Part shown: piece after piece, positions 1 to 6,949 of the stretch
Numbering within the stretch: position 1 is the stretch's first letter
How the letters are laid out: every line of letters begins with the position of its first letter
From: Methylorubrum podarium
GTDB taxonomy: Bacteria > Pseudomonadota > Alphaproteobacteria > Rhizobiales > Beijerinckiaceae
DNA: 40,382 bases
NCBI RefSeq assembly: GCF_022179745.1
Contig: NZ_BPRD01000182.1
Coordinates: forward strand, 1 to 40,382
Direction of reading: 5' to 3'
The notes under the pieces: generated by a model
The model's database searches: none
Told to the model about the DNA's origin: nothing
What the model saw: only the letters and a program-made list of their open reading frames with translations
Program-made: the position numbers and the translations under genes

Positions 1-161
1 AGCACGGCGCGGATCGCGCTCTTGCTGTCGCCGGCCGAGCCGCCTTGCCCGAAGGCGGCGAGCACGGCGAGCGCCCCCACGACGCAGTAGACGACGCCGC
101 GGGCGCCGTAGCCGAAGCGGGCGAGGTGCTCCAGCGCGTTGTCGTTCCGGCTCCAAGCCAT
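1..161 (-). CDS. DUF1206 family membrane protein (partial, N-terminus only)
   Basis: The reverse strand from an ATG at 161 encodes about 53 residues and runs off the left edge. The visible part starts MAWSRNDNALEHLARFGYGARGVV, written here as MAWSRNDNALEHL then ARFGYGARGVV, and continues into a hydrophobic stretch (YCVVGALAVLAAFG) and GGSAGDSKSAIRAV. This 'ARFGYxARGVVY' start followed by one membrane segment and a polar loop is typical of DUF1206 proteins, small inner-membrane proteins of six helices with no assigned function. The rest of the gene lies outside the window. It is the last of a run of minus-strand genes that includes the Smr-like and Uma2 genes, but no functional link is evident. 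Confidence 0.72.
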   Translation of the reverse strand, partial: MAWSRNDNALEHLARFGYGARGVVYCVVGALAVLAAFGQGGSAGDSKSAIRAV

Positions 162-167
162 CCCGGT

Positions 168-509
168 TCAGTCGCGCTCGCGGTCGGGCTTGCCGGCCAG
201 CGCCACGTAGAAGCCGAGCCCGTCGCCCGCGGGCAGCGTCTGCAGCCGGTCGATCCAGCCGCGGCGCTTGGCGTCGAGGAGCTGGCGCCCGATCGGCTGG
301 AACAGGGTCTCGCCCCCGCCCTCCGGCGGCGGATCGAGGCGGATCGCCACGGTCTTGCCCTTGGCGAAGCGGCTGCGCTCCAGCATGTCGGTCAGCGAGG
401 CTTCCGCGGTCGGGCGGTTGGCCCCGCGCAGATCGAGCACCGATTCCGCGTCGGTGACTCCGAGCGAGCCGCGCAGCTTGTTGGCGTAGTAGTCTTCGAA
501 ATGGGGCAA
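168..509 (-). CDS. Smr-domain-like small protein
   Basis: I place the start at a TTG at 509, giving 113 residues beginning LPHFEDYYANKLRG (first residue Met in vivo). The open frame extends to 566, but that would overlap the end of the upstream Uma2 gene and add a Ser/Arg-rich stretch typical of out-of-frame reading. The sequence SVLDLRG, then an amphipathic helix, a KTVAIRL strand, a second helix (RQLLDAKRRGWIDRL) and a GFYVALAG strand follow the layout of Smr domains (LDLHG, helix, strand, helix, G-x-YVxL). The usual LDLHG His is Arg here and the usual HGxG loop is not obvious. Smr proteins are nucleases in ribosome rescue and DNA recombination; the missing residues mean this one may only share the fold. 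Start and family are both uncertain. Confidence 0.5.
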   Translation of the reverse strand: MPHFEDYYANKLRGSLGVTDAESVLDLRGANRPTAEASLTDMLERSRFAKGKTVAIRLDPPPEGGGETLFQPIGRQLLDAKRRGWIDRLQTLPAGDGLGFYVALAGKPDRERD

Positions 510-534
510 GGCCGGTCCCGCGCGGGTTCGTCGT

Positions 535-1101
535 CTAGAAGGCGATGTCGTCGTAGATCTCGGCAACGGCCAAGCGGCCGCCGAGTTCGGGCAGGTCGAT
601 CGCGGCGTTCAGGTCCCGGGCCTCGAACGCCCAGAAGCCGTCGGCGTCGCGCCGCCAGACCTCTACCCGCGGCTCGTCCTGATAGACGATCAGGAAAACC
701 TTGAGCGAGGCGACGCTGCGATAGAAGTCGGTCTTGCGGCCGCGGTCCCGGCTCATGGTCGAGGGCGAGAGCACCTCCGCCACGAGGACGGGGTCGCGGG
801 CATAGCCGTCCTTCAGCATCGGGCCGCCGCGCACCACCACGTCGGGGATCGGCGCGAAGGTGTCCATGGCCTCGCTCAGCACGGCGATGCCGGGAATGGC
901 GCGGCAGCCGCGGTCGCGGACGATGTCGGAGAGCCTAAGGCACAGGCTCACCACGATCTGCTGGTGCCGCTCGCTCTGCGGCGCCATCAGCACCGGCTCG
1001 CCGTCGATCAGCTCCCAGCGTTCCTCGTCGGGAAGGGGAGCGACCCAGGCCTGATACTCCGCGACCCGCATGCCGGGGTCGCGCCGAAGGGCGAGCGCCA
1101 T
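535..1101 (-). CDS. Uma2 family (DUF820) PD-(D/E)XK nuclease-like protein, copy 1
   Basis: The gene encodes 188 residues from an ATG at 1101, preceded by GGAGG seven bases upstream. The N-terminus MRVAEYQAWV followed by ERWELIDGEPVLMAPQSERHQ is the typical Uma2 opening. The core holds the restriction-nuclease-like motif: a PDVVV strand, then DPVLVAEVLSPST (EVLSPST) and a basic GRKTDFYRS. The Asp of PDVVV, the Glu of EVLSPST and the Lys of RKTDFY fit the PD-(D/E)XK metal site. Family members are abundant in cyanobacteria and some alphaproteobacteria; most have no known function. A close paralogue lies 71 bases upstream on the same strand. The family call is firm, but nuclease activity is only predicted. 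Confidence 0.85.
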   Translation of the reverse strand: MALALRRDPGMRVAEYQAWVAPLPDEERWELIDGEPVLMAPQSERHQQIVVSLCLRLSDIVRDRGCRAIPGIAVLSEAMDTFAPIPDVVVRGGPMLKDGYARDPVLVAEVLSPSTMSRDRGRKTDFYRSVASLKVFLIVYQDEPRVEVWRRDADGFWAFEARDLNAAIDLPELGGRLAVAEIYDDIAF

Positions 1102-1172
1102 CGAGGGACCTCCGAGAACGAGCCCGATGCTAGCATCGCCCGTCCGGCAGGCAAGCGCTCTGCGGTGCAGGA

Positions 1173-1733
1173 TCAGAGGGTGAGGCGCGCATAGACCTTC
1201 GAGACCGGCAGCGTGCCGCCGAGTTCGGGCAGCTCGATGACCGTGCCGGGGCCGGCGAGCTGGACCGTCCAGTCCGGCGCACGGCGCCAGACCTCCACCC
1301 GCGCCTCGTCCTGATGCACGAGCAGGAGCACGGCGAGCGAGGGGATGCTCTGGTAGAACTCGGTCTTGCGTCCGCGGTCGAGCAGGAGGGTCGAGGGGGA
1401 GAGAACCTCGACGACGAGCAAAGGATCGCTGGTGTAACCGTCTTCCGGCGGCTCGCCGCATTGCACCACCACGTCCGGGATGGGCGCGTAGTCATCCATG
1501 GCCTCGCTCAGGATCGCGAGTCCCGGATAGGCACCACAGCCTCGGCGCTCGGCGAGGTCGTCGAGATGCTTGGCGATATTCATGACGATGCGCTGATGCC
1601 GGCCCTTGGCAGGCGACATCAGCACCGGCACGCCTTCGATCAATTCCCAGCGCTCGCCGTCCGGCCGCGTCGCGGCCCAATCCCGATACTCGACAACCCG
1701 CATGCGTGTATCGCGGCGCGCCGGAACAGCCAT
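1173..1733 (-). CDS. Uma2 family (DUF820) PD-(D/E)XK nuclease-like protein, copy 2
   Basis: The gene encodes 186 residues from an ATG at 1733, preceded by AGGAGG eight bases upstream. It closely resembles the neighbouring copy across its length: MRVVEYRDW, GERWELIEGVPVLMSP, the RHQRIV helix, the PIPDVVV strand, LLVVEVLSPST and RGRKTEFYQS. The putative metal residues (Asp of PDVVV, Glu of VEVLSPST, Lys of RKTEFY) are kept in both copies. The copies differ most in the final third (AGPGTVIELPELGGTLPVSKVY against DLNAAIDLPELGGRLAVAEIY), so the duplication is not recent. It lies downstream of hss but is separated from it by a terminator-like hairpin, so it is probably transcribed on its own. Function unknown. 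Confidence 0.85.
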   Translation of the reverse strand: MAVPARRDTRMRVVEYRDWAATRPDGERWELIEGVPVLMSPAKGRHQRIVMNIAKHLDDLAERRGCGAYPGLAILSEAMDDYAPIPDVVVQCGEPPEDGYTSDPLLVVEVLSPSTLLLDRGRKTEFYQSIPSLAVLLLVHQDEARVEVWRRAPDWTVQLAGPGTVIELPELGGTLPVSKVYARLTL

Positions 1734-1769
1734 CGCCGTAGCCTCCTGTGCGAAGGCCGGAACGTAACG

Positions 1770-1799
1770 AAAAAGGGCCGCCCCGAACAGGGCGACCCC
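1770..1799 (-). terminator. Rho-independent terminator of hss
   Basis: Read on the minus strand just after the hss stop, the arm GGGTCGCCC (within 1790-1799) pairs with GGGCGGCCC (within 1775-1784), with one U-G pair and a five-base loop. A run of five T follows at 1774-1770. The run lies directly after the stem, as expected for intrinsic termination, and falls inside the gap before the Uma2 gene. Confidence 0.75.
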
Positions 1800-1822
1800 A
1801 ATGACCTTCAGCGCAGAAGCAC

Positions 1823-3271
1823 TCAGCCGTGCACGAGCACGTTGCGGAACTGCCAGGGGTCGCTCGGGTCGATGTCCTCCGGGAACAGGCCCGGACGGTC
1901 GGTGAGCGGGGTCCAGTCGGTGTAGACGCCCACGACCGGGCCGAGATACGGCGTCTGCACGTCCAGGCAGCGGCGGAAGTCGATCTCGTCGGCCTCGACG
2001 ATGCCGGCCTCCGGATTCTCCAGCGCCCAGACCATGCCGGCGAGCACGGCGGAGGTCACCTGAAGGCCGGTGGCGTTCTGGTAGGGGGCGATGCGCCGGG
2101 TCTCCTCGATGGAGAGCTGCGAGCCGTACCAGTAGGCGTTCTTCTTGTGGCCGTAGAGGAGGACGCCGAGCTCGTCGATGCCGTCGACGATCTCGTTCTC
2201 GTCGAGGATGTGCTGACGCTCCTGCACCTTGCCGGCATTGCCCCACATCTCGTGCAGCGAGAGCACGGCGTCGTTGGCCGGGTGGTAGGCGTAGTGGCAG
2301 GTCGGGCGGTAGACCGCCTCGTCGCCCTCGCGGACCGTGTAGTAGTCCGAGATCGAGATCGCCTCGTTGTGGGTCACGAGGAAGCCGAACTGCGCGCCCG
2401 CGGTCGGCACCCAGGTGCGCACGCGGGTGTCGGCGCCGGGCTGGAGCAGGAAGATCGCGCAGCGCGAGCCCTTGGTCTGGCCCTCGGCGTTGGCGGGCTT
2501 CCAGGTCTCGTGCGTGCCCCAGCCGAGCTCGGCCGGCTGGTTGCCCTCGGAGACGAAGCCCTCGACCGACCAGGTGTTGACGAACACGCCCATCGGCTTC
2601 GGATGCTTGGCGCGCTGGGTGTCGCGCTCGGCGATGTGGACGCCCTTGACGCCGAGTTCGCGCATCAGCGCGGCCCATTCCTCGCGGCTCTTCGGCTCGG
2701 GGGTGGTCGAGCCGCTATCCTTGGCGATGTTGAGGAGCGCCTGCTTGACGAACCACGAGACCATGCCCGGATTGGCGCCGCAGCACGACACCGCGGTCGG
2801 GCCGCCGGGGGCGGCGCGGCGGGCGGCGAGGATGTTCTCGCGCAGCGCGTAGTTGGTGCGGTCGGCCTGGCTCAGGTCCTTGTCGAAGTAGAAGCCGGCC
2901 CAGGGCTCGGCCACCGTATCGATGTAGAGCGCGCCGAGTTCGCGGCAGAGTTCGAGGATGTCGCGCGAGGAGGTGTCGACCGACAGGTTCACGCAGAAGC
3001 CCTGGCCGCCGCCCTCGGTGAGGAGCGGGGTGAGGACGTCGCGGTAGTTCTCCTTCGTCAGCGCGACCTTCTCGAACCGCAGGCCGTGCTTGTCGGCGAG
3101 ATCCTTGTGCGCGTCGGACGGGTCGATGACCGTGAAGCGGCTCTTGTCGTACGTGAAATGCCGCTCGATCAGGGGAAGGGTTCCCCGCCCGATCGAACCG
3201 AAGCCGATCATGACGATCGGGCCGGTGATGCGGCCGTGGACCGGCCAATCCTTCTGCGGGCCATCGGACAT
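1823..3271 (-). CDS. hss: Homospermidine synthase
   Basis: This 482-residue protein matches the bacterial homospermidine synthase family (EC 2.5.1.44), which makes sym-homospermidine from two putrescines, or putrescine plus spermidine, using NAD in the cytoplasm. The N-terminal Rossmann motif MIGFGSIGRG lies at residues 21-30, and FTVIDPSD follows as the second strand. Further family segments are SCCGANPGMVSWFVKQAL, GWGTHETWKP, VTHNEAISISDYY and YQNATGLQVTSAVLAGMVWAL. The length is usual for the family. The ATG at 3271 has AAGGAG nine bases upstream. Its substrate putrescine would come from the ornithine decarboxylase encoded about 1.8 kb upstream on the same strand. The promoter region holds two perfect palindromes (3366-3381 and 3417-3443), and a terminator lies at 1770-1799. 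Confidence 0.96.
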   Translation of the reverse strand: MSDGPQKDWPVHGRITGPIVMIGFGSIGRGTLPLIERHFTYDKSRFTVIDPSDAHKDLADKHGLRFEKVALTKENYRDVLTPLLTEGGGQGFCVNLSVDTSSRDILELCRELGALYIDTVAEPWAGFYFDKDLSQADRTNYALRENILAARRAAPGGPTAVSCCGANPGMVSWFVKQALLNIAKDSGSTTPEPKSREEWAALMRELGVKGVHIAERDTQRAKHPKPMGVFVNTWSVEGFVSEGNQPAELGWGTHETWKPANAEGQTKGSRCAIFLLQPGADTRVRTWVPTAGAQFGFLVTHNEAISISDYYTVREGDEAVYRPTCHYAYHPANDAVLSLHEMWGNAGKVQERQHILDENEIVDGIDELGVLLYGHKKNAYWYGSQLSIEETRRIAPYQNATGLQVTSAVLAGMVWALENPEAGIVEADEIDFRRCLDVQTPYLGPVVGVYTDWTPLTDRPGLFPEDIDPSDPWQFRNVLVHG

Positions 3272-3365
3272 GCGCGGACACTCCTTGTCGAGGCTGCTCT
3301 ACGGTTGAGAGCGGCGTGCTTGATGCCTGGAAATGACGAGCGGATGACGGTTCGGCGCCTGCCGG

Positions 3366-3381
3366 TCAACCGGTCGGTTGA
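3366..3381. promoter_or_regulatory. Palindrome upstream of hss (operator candidate)
   Basis: TCAACCG and CGGTTGA flank a two-base centre, a perfect 16-bp dyad about 95 bases upstream of the hss start. ACCG-spacer-CGGT dyads of this size are typical of TetR-type operators. Which regulator binds is unknown, and no TetR gene lies in the window. Confidence 0.35.
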
Positions 3382-3416
3382 AGAGAATGTTGCGGAACTG
3401 TGAAGGAAGCGGAGCC

Positions 3417-3443
3417 TTAGCCATGACTGAATCGCATGGCTAA
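3417..3443. repeat. Perfect 9-bp inverted repeat upstream of hss
   Basis: TTAGCCATG (3417-3425) and CATGGCTAA (3435-3443) are exact reverse complements with a nine-base spacer. The dyad lies 146 bases upstream of the hss start and about 100 bases upstream of the small plus-strand reading frame at 3546. It could be a regulator site or a hairpin. The surrounding 3272-3545 gap holds no other gene I can support. Confidence 0.45.
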
Positions 3444-3545
3444 AGCGAGTTCGCGTCGGAGGTGCGCGCTGAGGAAGCTGCTTATGTTGCGATGCAACAA
3501 AGGAGGGACGTCCAGCAGCCGCCATCACGCACAGGGATCTGAGCC

Positions 3546-3746
3546 ATGCTGACCGTTCTCACCGCCCCGACCCTGCATCCGGAAGTCGAGTCGCTCGACC
3601 GCGATCCGGGCATCATCACGCTCCTGAGCGCCCTCGTCCGCAACAGCGGCCACGCCGTCCATGCCGCGGCCCGGCACGCCCGCGCCTACCACGCGAGCGC
3701 GAGCCGGCTGTCGTTCTCCTCCGCGGCGTGGCCCTATCATCGCTGA
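3546..3746 (+). CDS. Possible small protein, 66 residues, unknown
   Basis: An ATG at 3546 opens 66 codons: MLTVLTAPTLHPEVESL, then DRDPGIITLLSALVRNSGHAV and a His/Ala/Arg/Ser-rich tail ending WPYHR. The upstream AGGG is only a weak ribosome site. The N-terminal half has a plausible amphipathic helix and GC-rich third positions as in real genes here. No known domain is visible. The frame sits alone between hss (divergent) and the CBS gene. It could be a genuine small protein or a chance frame in GC-rich DNA. Confidence 0.35.
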   Translation: MLTVLTAPTLHPEVESLDRDPGIITLLSALVRNSGHAVHAAARHARAYHASASRLSFSSAAWPYHR

Positions 3747-3898
3747 GGCCGCGGGGACGCTGACCGCTCGTTTCGAGACGGCGATCCGCGGCGTCGAGAA
3801 GTGATGACAGTTTTATGACAACGGCGCGAACCGGCTGAGCCGTTCTCGGGTTGACCGGAGAGACCTGGGCGGACACCGCCCCGGGGCGGAGCGCAGCC

Positions 3899-4333
3899 AT
3901 GATCTTCCGCAGCATCGGTGAACTCATCGAGGGCCGGCCTCTCCACGCCGTCGGCAGCCACGAAACCATCCTCGAGGTCTGCCGCCGCCTCGACGGCCAC
4001 CATGTCGGTGCGCTGGCGGTTCTCGACGGCGACGAACTCGTCGGCATCATCAGCGAGCGGGACGTCGTGTCCCGCGTCGTCGCCCGCGGGCGAAACCCGG
4101 CCGAGACGCCGGTGCGGTCGGCGATGACGCCGGATCCGAAGACCGTCGAAATTGGTGACGGCCTCGCCGACGCGCTGCAGGCGATGCTCGACGGCCATTT
4201 CCGCCACCTCCCCGTGATGCGGGACGGCCGGGCGGTCGGCATGATCTCGATGCGCGACATCCCGACCGAGTACCGCCTCATGTACCAGCGCTTCCGCGAG
4301 GCGCGGCAGGCGCAGGAGGCGGTCGAGGCCTGA
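3899..4333 (+). CDS. CBS-domain protein (paired CBS, stand-alone)
   Basis: The gene encodes 144 residues from an ATG at 3899 with GGAG upstream. An in-frame TTG at 3851 would add an unconvincing 16-residue leader. Two CBS motifs fill the protein: residues about 8-60 (TILEVCRRLDGHHVGALAVLD then LVGIISERDVVSRVV) and about 70-130 (MTPDPKTVEIGDGLADALQAML, FRHLPVMRDGRAVGMISMRDI). The GIISERD and GMISMRD strands are standard for the fold, which binds adenosine nucleotides (AMP, ATP, S-adenosylmethionine). Stand-alone CBS pairs of this type are common in Hyphomicrobiales and are thought to sense energy state; partners are unknown. It is transcribed alone. Confidence 0.88.
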   Translation: MIFRSIGELIEGRPLHAVGSHETILEVCRRLDGHHVGALAVLDGDELVGIISERDVVSRVVARGRNPAETPVRSAMTPDPKTVEIGDGLADALQAMLDGHFRHLPVMRDGRAVGMISMRDIPTEYRLMYQRFREARQAQEAVEA

Positions 4334-4377
4334 CGGCGGTCCGGAGGGAGGCGGGCGGAGCCGCCCTCACCGTGGGA

Positions 4378-4935
4378 TCAGGCGGCGCGTCGTCGCGCGG
4401 CGACCGCGGCGATGTCGGCGGCGACCTCCGGCAGGGTGTCGAGCGCGCCCGTCGCGCGCAGCACGCCCGCGGCGCCTTCGAGCGCGCCGGCCGCGAGTTC
4501 GAGGCCGAGGAAGCGCTCGCGCTCGAACGGGCCGGGCATGTAGAGGTCGGCGGCCTTCGCCTGCGCAAAGCCGAAGCGGGCATAATAGGGCGCGTCACCG
4601 ACCAGCAGCACGGCCCCGTTGCCGAGTTCGGCGGCGCGGACCAGCGCGGTGCGCATCAGCATGGCACCGAGGCCGGCGCCCTGCAGGGCGGGATCGACCG
4701 CGAGCGGGCCGAGCAGGAGGGCCGGACGGCCGCAGCCGGTCTCGACATCCCACAGCCGCACGGTGCCGACGAGCTTTTCGTCCCGCACGGCGGAGAGGGC
4801 GAGGCCGCGCGCGGGACGGCGGCCCTCGCGCAGGCGCTGCGATGTCTTCAGGAAGCGGCCCGGACCGAAGCAGGCGTCGAGCAGGTGCTCGCGGGCTGCG
4901 ACGTCCGAGGCGATCTCATCGCGGATCTGGATCAC
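4378..4935 (-). CDS. GNAT family N-acetyltransferase
   Basis: This 185-residue protein starts at a GTG at 4935 with GGGAGGG seven bases upstream, which decides the start. It has the GNAT fold: an N-terminal IRDEIASDVAAREHLLDACFG segment, the central strand LLLGPLAVDPALQG and the acetyl-CoA loop QGAGLGAML (Q-x-x-G-x-G type). Next come LLVGDAPYYARFGF and LYMPGPF, which place it in the YhbS-like (COG3153) branch. The substrate is unknown. It lies between hss and odc on the same strand, so polyamine acetylation is a possible but untested idea. GC-rich hairpins separate it from odc. Confidence 0.85.
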   Translation of the reverse strand: MIQIRDEIASDVAAREHLLDACFGPGRFLKTSQRLREGRRPARGLALSAVRDEKLVGTVRLWDVETGCGRPALLLGPLAVDPALQGAGLGAMLMRTALVRAAELGNGAVLLVGDAPYYARFGFAQAKAADLYMPGPFERERFLGLELAAGALEGAAGVLRATGALDTLPEVAADIAAVAARRRAA

Positions 4936-5020
4936 GGCCGTACCCTCCCAGGTCGCTGACAAGCGGGAAGAAACAGCCCTCGCACCCGCGGGAAGCGGGC
5001 CGTCCGGGACACATCGACGG

Positions 5021-5040
5021 GCGCGCCTCGTGAGGCGCGC
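5021..5040. repeat. 9-bp hairpin in the odc/GNAT gap
   Basis: GCGCGCCTC (5021-5029) and GAGGCGCGC (5032-5040) form a perfect dyad with a two-base centre. It lies downstream of odc and about 85 bases upstream of the GNAT start on the minus strand. It has no T run and may act in termination or mRNA stability. Confidence 0.4.
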
Positions 5041-5078
5041 GGCTCTTCTGAAGGGAAAGGCGTGAACGAAGCCTGACC

Positions 5079-5102
5079 GGCCCCGCAGCCGAGTGCGGGG
5101 CC
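5079..5102 (-). terminator. Stem-loop just after odc
   Basis: GGCCCCGCA (5079-5087) and TGCGGGGCC (5094-5102) are exact reverse complements with a six-base loop. On the minus strand it begins ten bases after the odc stop codon. No T run follows, so it may stabilise the 3' end or mark factor-dependent termination. Confidence 0.45.
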
Positions 5103-5111
5103 CCGCGCGGA

Positions 5112-6278
5112 TCAGATCACGATCTGCTCGAGCGGCGGGAAGCCGTTGAAGGCCACCGCGGCGTAGGTCGTGGTGTAGGCGCCCGCGCCCTCGATCCACA
5201 CCTTGTCGCCGATCGAGAGGGAGACCGGCAGCGGGTAGCGGTTCTTCTCGTAGAGCACGTCGACCGAGTCGCAGGTCGGGCCGGCGACGACGCAGGGGCT
5301 CATGCGGTCCTCGTCGTGGTCGGTCTTGATCGCGTACCGGATCGACTCGTCCATGGTCTCGGCCAGCCCGCCGAACTTGCCGATGTCGAGATAGACCCAG
5401 CGCACCTCGTCCTCGGCCTCCGACTTCTTGGAGACGAGAACGACCTCGGCCTCGATCATCCCGGCATTGCCGACCATGCCGCGGCCCGGCTCGATGATCG
5501 TCTCCGGGATCCGGTTGCCGAAATGCTTGGTCAGCGCGCGGAAGATCGCGTCGCCGTAGGATTCCACGCCCGGCACCTGCTTGAGGTACTTGGTGGGGAA
5601 GCCGCCGCCGAGATTGACCATCGACAGGCCGATGCCGCGCAGGGCGCATTCGCGGAAGATCTCGGAGGCCGAGGCGAGCGCCCCGTCCCAGGCCTCGGTG
5701 TTGGCCTGCTGCGAGCCGACGTGGAAGGAGACGCCGTAGGCGTGCAGGCCGTGCCGGTGGGCGTGCTCCAGCACGTTCACCGCCATCTCCGGCTCGCAGC
5801 CGAATTTTCTCGAAAGGGGCCAATCCGCGCCCGCACCGTCGCACAGGATGCGGCAGAAGACCTGAACGTCGGCGGCCGCGACCTCGGCCTGCGTCGTCGC
5901 GGAAAGAATCTTCTCGACCTCGGCCTGGCAATCGACGGCGAAGAGGCGGATGCCGAGCTTGAGCGCGCGGACGACGTCGCGCTCCTTCTTGATGGTGTTG
6001 CCGAAGGAGACGCGGTCGGCGGTGGCGCCGGCAGCGAGCGCCATCTCGATCTCGGCCACCGAGGCGGTGTCGAAGCAGGAGCCCATCTCGGCGAGCAGGC
6101 GCAGCACTTCCGGGGCCGGGTTCGCCTTCACGGCGTAGAACACGCGGGTGTCGGGCAGCGCGCGGGCGAAGGCGGTGTAGTTGTCGCGCACGACCTCGAG
6201 GTCGAGCACCATCACCGGACCCTCGTCCCGGCCGAGATCACGGCGCGCGCGCAGGTAATCGCGGATGCGATCGGTCAT
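5112..6278 (-). CDS. odc: Ornithine decarboxylase, PLP fold type III
   Basis: The 388-residue protein belongs to the alanine-racemase-fold decarboxylases and should convert ornithine to putrescine in the cytoplasm. The PLP lysine is K51 in AVKANP. HVGSQ is at 186-190, the phosphate-binding GGGFP at 224-228 and EPGRG at 263-267. The GPTCDSVD motif at 333-340 contains the Cys336/Asp337 pair that marks ornithine rather than arginine or diaminopimelate decarboxylases. The ATG at 6278 has GGGGA upstream; an in-frame start 69 bases earlier would add a poorly conserved leader. Putrescine from this enzyme feeds hss. Roughly 480 nt of transcribed leader precede the gene, which suggests RNA-level control. 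Dual activity on lysine is possible in this family. Confidence 0.95.
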   Translation of the reverse strand: MTDRIRDYLRARRDLGRDEGPVMVLDLEVVRDNYTAFARALPDTRVFYAVKANPAPEVLRLLAEMGSCFDTASVAEIEMALAAGATADRVSFGNTIKKERDVVRALKLGIRLFAVDCQAEVEKILSATTQAEVAAADVQVFCRILCDGAGADWPLSRKFGCEPEMAVNVLEHAHRHGLHAYGVSFHVGSQQANTEAWDGALASASEIFRECALRGIGLSMVNLGGGFPTKYLKQVPGVESYGDAIFRALTKHFGNRIPETIIEPGRGMVGNAGMIEAEVVLVSKKSEAEDEVRWVYLDIGKFGGLAETMDESIRYAIKTDHDEDRMSPCVVAGPTCDSVDVLYEKNRYPLPVSLSIGDKVWIEGAGAYTTTYAAVAFNGFPPLEQIVI

Positions 6279-6757
6279 TGGTCGTCCCCACCACAGGTTC
6301 GAGGCGCCATCGTCGGGCGCGAGATCGAATCGGGACGGCCCGGACACGAGCCGTCGGCGTCAGGGGGCGATGCGTCGCGTCATCCGTGCGCTTTGGAGAC
6401 GCGCGGATGGCAACAGGCGCAGAGCACCCGGAAGCTGCCGTGGATTGGATGGGGGAACCCCAACCGCACGCCGGGCAAGGAAAAACAAGCCTCTTCGGTG
6501 TCGGCCTTTGGAGGAGCCGACGAGACCAAAAAAGCCCGTTCGTCGTTGCTTTAAGCTGCGTCCCCCGTGGAGAGCGGGGTTCGCCGGTTTCGCCTCCGGC
6601 TGCCGGTTGTTGTTGGAGTCTGGTGTCGCCACCCGGATGCCGGCCGTAGGGATCCACCCTTGCGACCATCGATCCTTTAAGACCCCTGGCGGCTGTCCGG
6701 CAGTTGACCGGATGCCCACCAACCGACACGCGGCCACAGGCACGTGCGAAATTGGGC
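6279..6757 (-). promoter_or_regulatory. Long structured 5' leader of odc (speF-leader candidate)
   Basis: From the predicted start site near 6757 to the odc ATG there are about 480 transcribed bases without a convincing gene. On the minus strand this stretch holds several hairpins. CCCCG/CGGGG lies near 6560-6580 and GTCGGC/GCCGAC at 6500-6521. Two T-rich runs also occur, GGGCTTTTTT near 6530-6537 and GCTTGTTTTT near 6481-6490. An unpaired CAACAACAA stretch lies near 6606-6616. Upstream of alphaproteobacterial ornithine decarboxylase genes a conserved RNA, the speF leader, has been described; position and length fit, but I cannot align it from memory. The T-run hairpins suggest premature termination as the control point. 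The overlapping 143-codon frame from 6669 has atypical codon use and is probably not a gene. Confidence 0.5.
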
Positions 6758-6763
6758 AGGGGC

Positions 6764-6792
6764 GATATACGGCGGAGGGCTCCCGGCGACAA
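6764..6792 (-). promoter_or_regulatory. Candidate sigma-70 promoter of odc
   Basis: On the minus strand, TTGTCG (6792-6787) is followed after 17 bases by TATATC (6769-6764). This is the best -35/-10 pair in the 671-base gap upstream of odc and would start transcription near 6757, creating the long leader. Confidence 0.45.
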
Positions 6793-6949
6793 GGGAAAAA
6801 GGCCGATTCCGCTCTGGATTTCGGGGATCGAGGGCGGCCGGGCGGGATTGTGGCGCGAAAGACGCACCATCCCCCTGCACGGGTCCGGACGACCCCTTCC
6901 CAAGCCCGACCGAAGCGGCCATTGAACCGTGGCATTTCGGAATGGGATC

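Noticed and set aside
1829-3403. A 524-codon plus-strand frame opposite hss
   Set aside because: It mirrors the hss codons, is Val/Leu/Arg/Asp-rich in the pattern of antisense frames in GC-rich DNA, and has no domain.
6238-6669. A 143-codon frame in the odc leader overlapping the odc start by 41 bases
   Set aside because: Its codons (TTT, CTT, AGG, ACA) are unlike genes here, no family is seen, and the same bases form hairpins. A leader peptide cannot be fully excluded.
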